Assembly (NCBI GenBank): GCA_003241485.1
Contig: QFQD01000077.1
Coordinates: 1 to 42,654 of the forward strand
Length of the DNA stretch: 42,654 nucleotides
Reading direction: 5' to 3'
From: Ancylobacter novellus
GTDB taxonomy: Bacteria; Pseudomonadota; Alphaproteobacteria; Rhizobiales; Xanthobacteraceae
Below, one piece after another: positions 1 through 7,174 of this stretch (the stretch's first letter is position 1; each line of letters begins with the position of its first letter). The notes below the pieces were generated by a model that made no database searches, was not told the DNA's origin, and saw only the letters and a program-made list of their open reading frames with translations. A program made the translations under genes and the position numbers.

Positions 1-100
1 TCGTGATCGCCGCCGTCAGCGACGTCTTGCCATGGTCAACATGGCCGATCGTCCCAATGTTGCAGTGAGGCTTCGAACGGTTGAATTTCTCTTTGGCCAT
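1..100 (-). CDS. tuf: Elongation factor Tu, N-terminal fragment (runs off the window)
   Basis: Translation elongation GTPase that delivers aminoacyl-tRNA to the ribosome. Only the first 33 codons are in the window. The minus strand starts at 100 and reads MAKEKFNRSKPHCNIGTIGH followed by VDHGKTSLTAAIT, which contains the G1/P-loop GHVDHGKT at residues 19-26, essentially invariant in bacterial EF-Tu. A purine-rich ribosome site (AAGGA) lies about 9 nt upstream of the ATG. The gene follows tRNA-Tyr and tRNA-Gly on the same strand with no terminator between them, so all three are probably one transcript. The rest of the gene lies before position 1. Confidence 0.97.
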   Translation of the reverse strand, partial: MAKEKFNRSKPHCNIGTIGHVDHGKTSLTAAIT

Positions 101-276
101 GGCTCTTTTCCTTCAGCGACATCCCGAGGTCGCGAAAAATCGGGGCGTGGGATAGGCGGTTTCCCGCAATTCCGCAAGTGCTGCGATCACCGTGACGCCG
201 ACGGCGAATCGTGGCGATCGCGCAAGGCGGCTCGTCGGCGACGGATCGGGTGCGGATTGTCGCGGCATGAGGCGGC

Positions 277-350
277 TGGAGCGGGTGAAGGGAATCGAAC
301 CCTCGTCATCAGCTTGGAAGGCTGTTGCTCTACCATTGAGCTACACCCGC
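277..350 (-). tRNA. tRNA-Gly (anticodon TCC)
   Basis: The minus strand folds as a complete 74-nt tRNA. The acceptor arm GCGGGTG pairs with CACCCGC. The D arm (AGCTC...GAGC), an anticodon stem CAGCC/GGCTG with loop TTTCCAA-type centre and anticodon TCC, and the T arm GAGGG-TTCGATT-CCCTT are all recognisable. The 3' CCA is encoded at 277-279 after a T discriminator. It lies 33 nt downstream of tRNA-Tyr and 176 nt upstream of tuf, in one orientation. Confidence 0.97.
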
Positions 351-383
351 AAGGTGCCGTGGCAAGCATAACGAAGAGCGACG

Positions 384-468
384 TGGTGGGGGAGGTAGGA
401 CTCGAACCTACGAAGGCATAGCCAGCGGATTTACAGTCCGCCCCCTTTGCCGCTCGGGACACTCCCCC
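384..468 (-). tRNA. tRNA-Tyr (anticodon GTA)
   Basis: An 85-nt class II tRNA on the minus strand. The acceptor stem GGGGGAG (468 to 462) pairs with CTCCCCC, and the 3' CCA is encoded at 384-386. The anticodon arm GCGGACTGTAAATCCGC carries GTA. A long variable arm (TGGCTATGCCTTCG) is typical of bacterial tRNA-Tyr. It is the first gene of a Tyr-Gly-tuf block, an arrangement familiar from other proteobacteria. Confidence 0.97.
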
Positions 469-561
469 TCGCACGTCGGTCGTGCCCGGCACGCAAGAGG
501 TGCCGACCGGTCGACCTGTCGGGTGCCGGTGGCGTGAAGCTCCGGAACCCGTGCGGCCGGC

Positions 562-590
562 TTTATGGTGAGGTGCCCCTGCCCTGTCAA
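562..590 (-). promoter_or_regulatory. Sigma70-type promoter for tRNA-Tyr / tRNA-Gly / tuf
   Basis: Read on the minus strand there is a perfect -35 box TTGACA (590 to 585), a 17-nt spacer and a -10-like CATAAA (567 to 562). It is followed by a G+C-rich discriminator (GCCGGCCGC) of the kind associated with stringent control of stable-RNA genes. The predicted start near 555 leaves a leader of about 85 nt before tRNA-Tyr. The placement just upstream of the tRNA-tuf block supports the call; no transcript data were available. Confidence 0.7.
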
Positions 591-681
591 CCCCGATCGG
601 TCGGCCATCCCCGCTGCTATCATCTGCGCGGCCGAACGGATGAAATTGCAAAGCCGCGCGCGGCATGACAGAAGCGGCGGC

Positions 682-1542
682 ATGAACGACCAATTCCGCC
701 GCCCGCCCGGTAAGCCTCCGGGACGCCCCTCCCGCCCCACGAAGCCTCGCTTCGGCGGGGGTAGCGGCGCGCGCGGCGATGACCGGCGCGAGCGTCCTGC
801 CGGCCGCCCCTTCGGCGAGTGGCCGGACGATGTCGCCATCCTCTACGGCTTCCACAGCGTCACCGAGGCGCTGCGTAATCCACAGCGCCGTATCCGCCGC
901 CTGCTGACGACCGAGAACGCGCTGAAGCGGCTGCAGGACGAATCGGTCCCGCTCAAGGTCGAGCCGCAGCTGGTGCGCCCCGGCGAGATCGACCGCCTGC
1001 TCGAATCGGACGCGGTGCATCAGGGTCTGTTCGCCGAATGCGATCCCCTGCCATCGCTCGATCTGGCGACAGCGGCCGAGAACGACCTGATTCTCGTGCT
1101 CGACCAGATCACCGATCCGCACAATGTCGGCGCTATCGTGCGCTCGGCGGCGGCGCTGAAGGTGGGAGCGATCGTCACCACCGCCCGCCACAGCCCGGCG
1201 GCGACCGGCGTGCTCGCCAAGAGCGCGAGCGGCGGGCTGGAACATGTGCCGTTCTGCTTCGTCGGCAACCTCGCCCGCGCGCTGGAAGACCTGAAGAAGC
1301 GCGGCGTGCAGGTGGTCGGCCTCGACAGCGAGGGCCCGGCCGACCTCGTCGACACCAAGCTGCGTGCCCCGGTGGCACTGGTGCTCGGGGCGGAGGGCAA
1401 GGGCCTGCGCCAGCTCACGCGGCAGACCTGCGATACGCTGGCGCGGATCGACCTGCCCGGCGCCATCGTCAGCCTGAACGTTTCCAACGCCGCCGTGCTG
1501 GCCCTGCACATCGCCCGGCGCGCCATCGCCGCCCGCGGCTGA
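682..1542 (+). CDS. rlmB: 23S rRNA (guanosine-2'-O)-methyltransferase RlmB, SpoU/TrmH family
   Basis: SPOUT-class SAM-dependent enzyme; family members of this type 2'-O-methylate guanosine 2251 of 23S rRNA. The 286-aa product begins with a basic, Pro/Arg-rich tail (about residues 1-45). An RNA-substrate-binding domain follows (YGFHSVTEAL through about residue 125), then the SPOUT catalytic domain. The three SpoU motifs are visible: N148...R154 in DPHNVGAIVRSAAAL, the LGAEGKGL segment near 235-242, and SLNVSNAAVLAL near 264-275. The ATG at 682 was chosen over an in-frame upstream ATG at 565 because the intervening residues are not family-like and a purine-rich stretch precedes 682. It is divergent from the tRNA-tuf block. 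Confidence 0.93.
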   Translation: MNDQFRRPPGKPPGRPSRPTKPRFGGGSGARGDDRRERPAGRPFGEWPDDVAILYGFHSVTEALRNPQRRIRRLLTTENALKRLQDESVPLKVEPQLVRPGEIDRLLESDAVHQGLFAECDPLPSLDLATAAENDLILVLDQITDPHNVGAIVRSAAALKVGAIVTTARHSPAATGVLAKSASGGLEHVPFCFVGNLARALEDLKKRGVQVVGLDSEGPADLVDTKLRAPVALVLGAEGKGLRQLTRQTCDTLARIDLPGAIVSLNVSNAAVLALHIARRAIAARG

Positions 1543-1793
1543 CGCCTATACCTCGAATTTGTCAGCGTTTTTGCGCGTGTCCCGCCTCGGGACGGTACGA
1601 CCAATTGCCAATCGTCAAACCGGGCAGTTTTCGCCAAGCTTTCCCATGAGGCAGCGTAGGAATCGCAGAATTCCGCGCACCACGAATCCGGCGAACGGCG
1701 CGGCAGACTGATGGCGCGTCGCCTCCGGGAGGAAACAGCCCGAGCGACAGGTGTTCCCCGAGGAACTCCCGAACTCGATCGACACAACCGGTG

Positions 1794-1852
1794 AAGCTCC
1801 TCTGCGGAGCTTGAGTTTTCGCGCGTGCCCGGCAGCACGCGACTGGATTTTT
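1794..1852 (+). promoter_or_regulatory. Two tandem hairpins with T runs before the MFS transporter gene
   Basis: The first hairpin pairs AAGCTCC (1794-1800) with GGAGCTT (1806-1812) around a 5-nt loop, then GAGTTTT. The second pairs CGCGTGC (1822-1828) with GCACGCG (1835-1841) around a 6-nt loop, then T5 at 1848-1852. Both resemble small intrinsic terminators and lie 30-90 nt before the ATG at 1883. They could be the end of the rlmB transcript or an attenuator in the transporter leader. The rest of the 340-nt gap (1543-1793) has only a small 6-bp hairpin, GTCCCG/CGGGAC, at 1579-1593 and no convincing gene. Confidence 0.4.
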
Positions 1853-1882
1853 GCGCGATATTTTCTGGGGAAGGGAACGACT

Positions 1883-3556
1883 ATGAGCGTAACAACGGTA
1901 GGACCGGTCGGGAAGGCCGGGCCCATGACGCCGGAGGAGCGGAAGGTTATTATCGCTTCGTCCGCCGGCACGGTCTTTGAATGGTATGACTTCTATCTGG
2001 CGGGCTCGCTGGCGGCCAATATCGCCGCGACCTTCGTGCCCGGCACCAACGACACCGCGAAATTCATCTTCGTGCTGTTCGGCTTCGCCGCGGGCTTTGC
2101 GGTGCGTCCGTTCGGCGCGCTGTTCTTCGGCCGCCTCGGCGACCTCATCGGCCGCAAATACACCTTCCTCGTCACCATGACGCTCATGGGCATCGCCACC
2201 TTCATGGTCGGCCTGCTGCCCAGCTACGACACCATCGGCTATGCCGCGCCGGCGATCTTCATCGCCTGCCGCCTCGCCCAGGGCCTTGCCCTCGGCGGCG
2301 AGTATGGCGGCGCCGCCACCTATGTGGCCGAGCATGCCCCGCACGGCCGTCGCGGCTTCTACACCTCGTGGATCCAGACCACCGCGACCGTGGGCCTGTT
2401 CCTGTCGCTCCTCGTCATCCTGACGCTGCGCCTCTCCATGACGCCGGAAGAGTTCGCCGCTTGGGGCTGGCGCATCCCGTTCCTGCTGTCGATCATCCTG
2501 CTCGGCTTCTCGATCTGGATCCGCCTGCAGCTGAACGAATCCCCCGCCTTCCAGAAGATGAAGGCCGAGGGCACCCGCTCCAAGGCGCCGCTTACCGAGG
2601 CCTTCGGCCGCTGGAAGAACGCCAAGATCGCCCTCATCGCCCTGTTCGGCGGCACCGCCGGCCAGGCGGTTGTCTGGTACACCGGGCAGTTCTACGCCCT
2701 GTTCTTCCTCACCCAGACACTGAAGGTGGACGGCACGACGGCAAACCTTCTGATCGCCGCCGGCCTGCTCATCGGTACGCCCTTCTTCATTCTGTTCGGC
2801 TGGCTGTCGGACAAGATCGGCCGCAAGCCGATCCTCATCGCGGGCTGCCTCATCGCGGCGGCGACCTACTTCCCGCTGTTCGAGAACATCGCCCGCATCG
2901 CCAATCCCAAGCTCATCGCGGCGACGGAGAACGTGAAGATCGACATCACGGCCGATCCGGCGAGCTGCGGCACGCTGTTCGACCCGGTCGGCGTTCGCGT
3001 CTTCACCCGGCCGTGCGACGTCTACCGCCGCACGCTGGCGACCAACTCGATGCACTATGCGCTGGTGGCCGGACCGGAGGGCTCGCCCGTGGTGGCGAGC
3101 GTGAACGGCACGCCGGTCACCATCGCCGACACCGACAAGACCGGCGCCTCCATCGTCGCGGCGGCGCAGGCGGCCGGCTATCCCAAGGTAGGCGACCCGA
3201 CCATTCTGAAGCAGCCGACCATTGGCGGCGTGCTCAGCGATAGCCGCTCGCTCACGATCATCGGCCTGCTGTTCATCCTCGTCCTCTACGTGACGATGGT
3301 GTACGGCCCGATCGCCGCCCTGCTCGTCGAACTGTTCCCGACGCGCATCCGCTACACCGGCATGTCGCTGCCCTACCACATCGGCAATGGCTGGTTCGGC
3401 GGCTTCCTGCCGCCCACCGCCTTTGCGATCGTTGCGGCAACCGGCAACATCTTCTCCGGCCTGTGGTACCCGATCATCATCGCTCTGATGACGGTGGTCA
3501 TCGCCATCATCTTCCTGCCGGAGACCAAGGACCGGAACCTCGAAGACTGGCACTAA
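1883..3556 (+). CDS. MFS transporter, metabolite:H+ symporter (MHS) type, with a large periplasmic insert
   Basis: Inner-membrane secondary transporter of 557 aa; the substrate cannot be read from sequence. The N-terminus has the MHS/ProP-like start SSAGTVFEWYDFYLAG. Loop 2-3 carries the MFS motif GRLGDLIGRKYTF and the second half repeats it as GWLSDKIGRKPI. The family segment LFPTRIRYTGMSLPYHIGNG is near residues 476-495 and the C-terminus ends ETKDRNLEDWH. About 120 residues (roughly 336-455) are inserted between predicted TM9 and TM10, on the periplasmic side, with Cys362 and Cys378 that could form a disulfide. Most MHS proteins are nearer 430-450 aa. The ATG at 1883 has a GGGGAAGGGA ribosome site. 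A bidirectional terminator follows. Confidence 0.9.
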   Translation: MSVTTVGPVGKAGPMTPEERKVIIASSAGTVFEWYDFYLAGSLAANIAATFVPGTNDTAKFIFVLFGFAAGFAVRPFGALFFGRLGDLIGRKYTFLVTMTLMGIATFMVGLLPSYDTIGYAAPAIFIACRLAQGLALGGEYGGAATYVAEHAPHGRRGFYTSWIQTTATVGLFLSLLVILTLRLSMTPEEFAAWGWRIPFLLSIILLGFSIWIRLQLNESPAFQKMKAEGTRSKAPLTEAFGRWKNAKIALIALFGGTAGQAVVWYTGQFYALFFLTQTLKVDGTTANLLIAAGLLIGTPFFILFGWLSDKIGRKPILIAGCLIAAATYFPLFENIARIANPKLIAATENVKIDITADPASCGTLFDPVGVRVFTRPCDVYRRTLATNSMHYALVAGPEGSPVVASVNGTPVTIADTDKTGASIVAAAQAAGYPKVGDPTILKQPTIGGVLSDSRSLTIIGLLFILVLYVTMVYGPIAALLVELFPTRIRYTGMSLPYHIGNGWFGGFLPPTAFAIVAATGNIFSGLWYPIIIALMTVVIAIIFLPETKDRNLEDWH

Positions 3557-3576
3557 GGCCCTCGCAGGCCCGCCGG

Positions 3577-3603
3577 AGCGGCTCCGTCCCAAACGGAGCC
3601 GCT
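3577..3603 (+). terminator. 11-bp stem-loop after the MFS gene
   Basis: AGCGGCTCCGT (3577-3587) pairs perfectly with ACGGAGCCGCT (3593-3603) around a 5-nt loop, 20 nt after the transporter stop. No T run follows on the plus strand, so it may protect the 3' end or act together with the next hairpin. Confidence 0.5.
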
Positions 3604-3613
3604 TCTCAAAAAC

Positions 3614-3647
3614 AAAAGGCCCCGTCACGCGACGGGGCCTTTCTTTT
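3614..3647. terminator. Bidirectional intrinsic terminator between MFS gene and ridA
   Basis: GGCCCCGTC (3618-3626) pairs with GACGGGGCC (3631-3639) around ACGC. The stem is flanked by A-rich sequence on the left and TTTCTTTT on the right, so it can terminate the plus-strand transporter transcript and the minus-strand ridA transcript, which converge here. Confidence 0.9.
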
Positions 3648-3682
3648 GCCGGCGACCGGCGGCGCCAGCGCTGCCCGAAAAC

Positions 3683-4024
3683 TCAGAGCGCCGCAGTGAC
3701 GACGATCTCGACCTTGTAGTCCGGGGTGGCGAGCGCCGCCTCGACCGTGGCGCGGGCCGGCGTGTGGCCGGGGGCGACCCACTTGTCCCACTCCGCGTTC
3801 ATCTCGCCGAAGGTGGAGATGTCCGCGAGGTAGATGGTGGTGGTCAGCAGCTTGGTCTTGTCGCTGCCGGCCGCGGCCAGCAATGCGTCGATCTGGCCGA
3901 GCACGGCCTTGGTCTGCGCGGCCACGCCGTCGCCGAGCGCCACCTGGCCGGCGAGATAGACGATGGAGCCGTGCACCACGGCCTGGCTCATGCGCGGGCC
4001 GATCTCGATTCTCTTGATGCTCAT
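3683..4024 (-). CDS. RidA family protein (Rid / YjgF / UK114 superfamily)
   Basis: Small cytosolic protein of 113 aa. Canonical RidA members hydrolyse reactive enamine/imine intermediates made by PLP enzymes and form trimers. The signature features are VYLAGQVALG near residues 22-31, repeated T-rich beta strand TTTIYLADI, and the C-terminal HTPARATVEAAL segment, which keeps the Arg that binds the substrate carboxylate in active RidA. The usual Cys in PARxCVE is Ala here, and the tail PDYKVEIVVTAAL differs from classical RidA, so it may be one of the divergent Rid subfamilies with another substrate. It is a single gene between terminators at 3614 and 4043. Confidence 0.88.
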   Translation of the reverse strand: MSIKRIEIGPRMSQAVVHGSIVYLAGQVALGDGVAAQTKAVLGQIDALLAAAGSDKTKLLTTTIYLADISTFGEMNAEWDKWVAPGHTPARATVEAALATPDYKVEIVVTAAL

Positions 4025-4042
4025 CTCAGCAAAACTCTGTGT

Positions 4043-4086
4043 TCAAAAGGAAAGGCCGTCCGGCGCGGGGTGCGCCGGACGGCCTT
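4043..4086 (-). terminator. Strong intrinsic terminator after the OmpA-family gene
   Basis: A perfect 15-bp stem, AAGGCCGTCCGGCGC (4052-4066) with its complement at 4072-4086, has a 5-nt loop. On the minus strand it is followed by TTTCCTTTT. It ends the cysteine-repeat/OmpA operon 50 nt after the ompA-like stop and lies just upstream of ridA. Confidence 0.88.
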
Positions 4087-4135
4087 GGTAGCACAGAGAT
4101 CCGGCGCGGCGTACCGCCCCGGCCTCACGCGGGAC

Positions 4136-4762
4136 TCACTGCGGGTTGGTCCACGCCTTGCCCATCGGGCCCATCGTGCCGATGTTGAAGATCTGCACGC
4201 GGCGGTTGATCGGGTCATCCGGCTTGCCCGGCACCTGCAGCGCCTCCTGGCCGAGGCCAAGCGCCTGCAACCGGTCCGGCGACACCCGGTACAGCACCAC
4301 CAGCGCCTGGACGATGGCGTCCGCGCGCTCCTGGCTGAGCTTCAGGTTGTAGGCGCGCGTGCCGGTCGCATCGGTGTTGCCGACCACGACGAACTTGTAG
4401 TTCCACAGGATCGGGTGGTGCATGGCATCGGCGATCGAGCCCAGCGTCGCGTAGGATTCGGGCCGGATGATCGACGAGTTGAGCGCGAACTGGATCTGCA
4501 CGGTGATCTGCGCCAGCTTGTCGAGCTTCTGCGCGATCGCCGATTTGTTCAGACTGAGCGGCTGGTTCTGAGCAACCGCGTCCTGGGCCATCTTGCGCAG
4601 CAGTTCGACCGTCAGCGACGGGTCGTCATTGGTGACGCTGGAGAGCCCCTGCAGGATCTGCTGGTTGCTGTCCGCGGTCTGTGCGCTGGCGCCAGAGGCG
4701 AGCGGCGCGGCGAGCACGGCGGCGAGAGCCATGCCCCCGACGAAACGGGTAAAGCGGGTCAT
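4136..4762 (-). CDS. OmpA family periplasmic/outer-membrane-associated protein
   Basis: 208 aa with a Sec signal peptide (hydrophobic GGMALAAVLAAPLASG, likely cleavage after ASA near residue 28). An alpha-helical linker follows, then a C-terminal OmpA-like peptidoglycan-binding domain. The core is recognisable: IQFALNSSIIRPES, the VVVGNTDATGTRAYNLKLS strand-helix (normally GHTDxxG), ERADAIVQAL, LGLGQEAL and NRRVQI near residue 190. The family anchors outer-membrane components to peptidoglycan by binding diaminopimelate. There is no beta-barrel domain and no lipobox Cys, so it is probably soluble periplasmic. It lies 34 nt downstream of the cysteine-repeat gene with no terminator between them, so the two are probably co-transcribed. 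Confidence 0.88.
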   Translation of the reverse strand: MTRFTRFVGGMALAAVLAAPLASGASAQTADSNQQILQGLSSVTNDDPSLTVELLRKMAQDAVAQNQPLSLNKSAIAQKLDKLAQITVQIQFALNSSIIRPESYATLGSIADAMHHPILWNYKFVVVGNTDATGTRAYNLKLSQERADAIVQALVVLYRVSPDRLQALGLGQEALQVPGKPDDPINRRVQIFNIGTMGPMGKAWTNPQ

Positions 4763-4796
4763 GTTCGGTCTCTTTCCCTGAGCGTTGCCGTGTTCG

Positions 4797-5219
4797 TCAG
4801 TTGGCCCAGCCGGCGTCGATCAGCGTCTGCCGGCAGGCAGGACGCACGACCTTCACCGAGTCCAGCAGACAGTCGAGAATGTTGGCATCGCCGGGCTTCA
4901 CGCCCGAGCAGAACTGCTGCGCGCTTGCCGAGCACGCCTGCCCGGCGGCCGCCTGGGCGGCGACGCGCTTGGCGATTCCGGTCTGCACCGCTGCAAAATC
5001 GTCGAAGCACTGGCGCGGCACCTGGTCCTGGTGCTGCTGCAGGCACTGCTGAACCTGCCCCGTGCCGATATTCACCGTCGAGCAGAAGCGCTCGATGGAA
5101 GGGCCGCAGCTCTTTGCGAGGAGAGCGCCGGCCTGTGCGTAGCTCATGGTCTGTGCCGATGCCGAGCCGGCCATGCCGGCGAGCATCAGGGCCCCGAGCG
5201 CAAAAATAGTTCCCTTCAT
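4797..5219 (-). CDS. Secreted protein with two cysteine-rich (GLG1-type) repeats
   Basis: 140 aa. Residues 1-22 form a signal peptide (MKGTIFALGALMLAGMAGSA, cleavage after ASA). The mature part has exactly eight cysteines in two units with identical spacing: C38-x7-C46-x12-C59-x11-C71 and C96-x7-C104-x12-C117-x11-C129. This pattern and the surrounding residues match the cysteine-rich repeat known from the eukaryotic Golgi protein GLG1 and from small secreted bacterial proteins. Four disulfides in the periplasm are likely. Molecular function is not established. The start is supported by a GGAGG site about 12 nt upstream. It is the first gene of a probable operon with the OmpA-family gene. Confidence 0.85.
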   Translation of the reverse strand: MKGTIFALGALMLAGMAGSASAQTMSYAQAGALLAKSCGPSIERFCSTVNIGTGQVQQCLQQHQDQVPRQCFDDFAAVQTGIAKRVAAQAAAGQACSASAQQFCSGVKPGDANILDCLLDSVKVVRPACRQTLIDAGWAN

Positions 5220-5408
5220 TTTCGTCTTCCGCCTCCCAAGCGAACGGTCCCGGCCCCTTGCGCGGCCGGCCCCCTGACTCGGCGAGTACCGCCGAACCTG
5301 GAGTGAATCGTCTCGCAGATGGCGCCCGCTGGCGCAATCAGGGATTTACCTTCGGCGCAAAGTTCTTGGGCCTGCCGGGTGGTTGGGACGCGCGCCCGAT
5401 CACCGTCC

Positions 5409-6035
5409 TCAGGCGTGGTAGTGGTACATGTGCGCATCGGTCGGCGTGCCGACATAGCCCCAGTCCCGCAGCAACCCGTCCACCGGCCCGATATCGTCGA
5501 GCAGTTCGATGAGAATATGTGGCTTGCAGCGCCGGATGATGTTCTCGCCGCCGCGCAGCATGTCGAGTTCCGAACGCTCGACATCGATCTTGATCGCGGC
5601 AAGGTCGGCCAGCCCCACATCGTCGAGCGCCAGCGTGCTGGCGGAGCCGATGGCGGGCCCATCGCCAATGAGGCTAGCTGCCGAGTTGAGCCCAGTCTTG
5701 CCCCGGATGGCGATACGCTGGCCGGAGCGGCGCGCCAGCGCGTGCGGATGGACCTCCACCTGACCGATCTCGTTGAGGGCGAGATTGGCCAGCAGGCGGG
5801 GAACGACGATCGGATTGGCCTCGAAGGCATGCACGCGGTCCGCGCCATTCAGTGCCGCGAGCATCGCGTAAAAGCCGGTATAGGTTCCCGCATCGACGAA
5901 GGTGCCGCCCTTGCCGGCCAGTTCCTTCCATAGCCGGCGCGACACGGGCTCAAAGCCCATGGAGCGTCGCCCCTGGGCCGCAACCACATTGTCGCCCTCG
6001 GCGATCAGCTTCACGCCGTCAAGCACTTCAAACAT
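5409..6035 (-). CDS. FkbM family SAM-dependent methyltransferase
   Basis: 208-aa Rossmann-fold methyltransferase. The SAM-binding motif I is FVDAGTYTGFYA (residues 46-57), with the acidic residue after beta 2 in VHAFEANP and the FkbM-type segment IKIDVERSELDMLRGGE (148-164; usually KIDVEGxE). FkbM enzymes O-methylate sugars, polyketides or peptides, and the substrate cannot be told here. The frame is open much further upstream, but family similarity begins at MFEVLDGV, so the ATG at 6035 with AAGGTG 9 nt upstream was chosen. The gene stands alone, divergent from tRNA-Thr, with no glycan genes beside it to suggest a substrate. Confidence 0.82.
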   Translation of the reverse strand: MFEVLDGVKLIAEGDNVVAAQGRRSMGFEPVSRRLWKELAGKGGTFVDAGTYTGFYAMLAALNGADRVHAFEANPIVVPRLLANLALNEIGQVEVHPHALARRSGQRIAIRGKTGLNSAASLIGDGPAIGSASTLALDDVGLADLAAIKIDVERSELDMLRGGENIIRRCKPHILIELLDDIGPVDGLLRDWGYVGTPTDAHMYHYHA

Positions 6036-6226
6036 GCACTGGCACCTTAAATGGGCATCCCGGAGGTTTCTCGCGCACACAGTGGCCGTGCCCGCCGCCC
6101 GCGTAAACCGCCCTTCTATCGAGAAGCCACCGCCGCGACGATCTTGACCCGGAGGCGACCATCGGCGAAGAGAACCGCATGAACCCGCGCAGGGGCGCGA
6201 CGATCGCCCCCTGCAGGCTCGGGACG

Positions 6227-6301
<75 letters not shown>

Positions 6302-6410
6302 CTCCCCCTCCCAAGCCCTGCGCCGGCCAGACGGCGAACTTTCCGCGCTCCGCCGCGTTGCCGATAGCCGCGCCACGGCGCGCGGCGGCAGCGTCGAGGA
6401 GAAAACTGCC

Positions 6411-7031
6411 ATGCGCCCCGCCACCTTCCGTTCCGCGACACCCGCCGGGCGAGCGCACACGGCCGTTCTGGCCGTGCTGGCGGCGCTGGGCGCCGCACTG
6501 CTCTGGACCGCTCCAGCCGCGGCGCAGGAACCCGGGACGCGGCCGGCGGGGCCGAGCATCCTGCTGCTGAACGGGCTCGGCGTCAGCACCTTGAATGCGG
6601 GAATCGGCCTCAACCCGCTCGCCCGGCGCCTGTGGCAGGATGGCTATGAAGTCACGGTCGACAGCCACACCATGGTCCGTTCGGCCGGCATGGCCCCTGA
6701 CGTCATCATCGGCCATTCGATGGGCGGGGTTGCCGCCCTTCGCTACGCCGCACGCCTCGTCGCCGGCGGCGCGCCGGAGCCCGTGGTCATCACCATCGAC
6801 GCCGCCCCCGCCGCGCCACCCTGCCCGGTGCGCCGCTGCTATGCCATACGCGGCGCGGGCTTCGCGCCGGTGCCGGGAGCGGTGAACATCACTGCGCGCG
6901 CCTTGGGAGCGCGGGCCAGCAGCCATCTTCGGCTGCCGACCGACCCGGCGGTGGAGACCTACATCATGGAGCGTGCGGTCGGCGGCCCGCCGGCAGCCGT
7001 GCTGTCCTCCGGCTTTTTCGCCTACGACTAG
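6411..7031 (+). CDS. Exported alpha/beta-hydrolase (lipase-like serine motif)
   Basis: 206 aa. A signal sequence covers about residues 1-38 (hydrophobic AVLAVLAALGAALLW, cleavage after AAA). The mature part starts with the strand SILLLNGLG, as in alpha/beta-hydrolases. VIIGHSMGGVAALRYAA then holds the nucleophile elbow GHSMGG with the predicted catalytic Ser103. ITIDAAP is a candidate acid strand and a His in the C-terminal part (SSHLRL) could complete a triad. At about 170 mature residues it is shorter than typical lipases and has no lid region. A CPVRRC pair could form a disulfide. The substrate is unknown. It lies 109 nt after tRNA-Thr on the same strand. Confidence 0.75.
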   Translation: MRPATFRSATPAGRAHTAVLAVLAALGAALLWTAPAAAQEPGTRPAGPSILLLNGLGVSTLNAGIGLNPLARRLWQDGYEVTVDSHTMVRSAGMAPDVIIGHSMGGVAALRYAARLVAGGAPEPVVITIDAAPAAPPCPVRRCYAIRGAGFAPVPGAVNITARALGARASSHLRLPTDPAVETYIMERAVGGPPAAVLSSGFFAYD

Positions 7032-7126
7032 GCAGGGCCGCCGCACCGGGGCGCGCGCCGTGACCGGGATGCCACGCTGGCGAGAATCAGCGTCATTTCT
7101 TTCGCGTAAGGCACTGAGATTCCCGC

Positions 7127-7145
7127 GAATCAGCTATGTTGATTC
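7127..7145. promoter_or_regulatory. Inverted repeat upstream of the low-complexity membrane protein gene
   Basis: GAATCA (7127-7132) and TGATTC (7140-7145) form a perfect inverted repeat with a 7-nt spacer. The left half plus two bases (GAATCAGC) recurs as a direct repeat at 7083-7090. This looks like an operator in the promoter region of the next gene. It also makes the ATG at 7136, inside the repeat, an unlikely start. Confidence 0.35.
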
Positions 7146-7174
7146 AAATCTCGGGGGATCTGGGGATTCCGGAT

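Noticed and set aside
1562..3628. 688-codon minus-strand frame over the MFS gene
   Set aside because: Low-complexity Arg/Gly/Asp/Glu-rich translation typical of GC-biased antisense frames; the plus strand encodes a clear transporter.
7136..7174. Upstream ATG (7136) as start of the low-complexity membrane protein gene
   Set aside because: It lies within an inverted repeat, and the ATG at 7175 has a better ribosome site.
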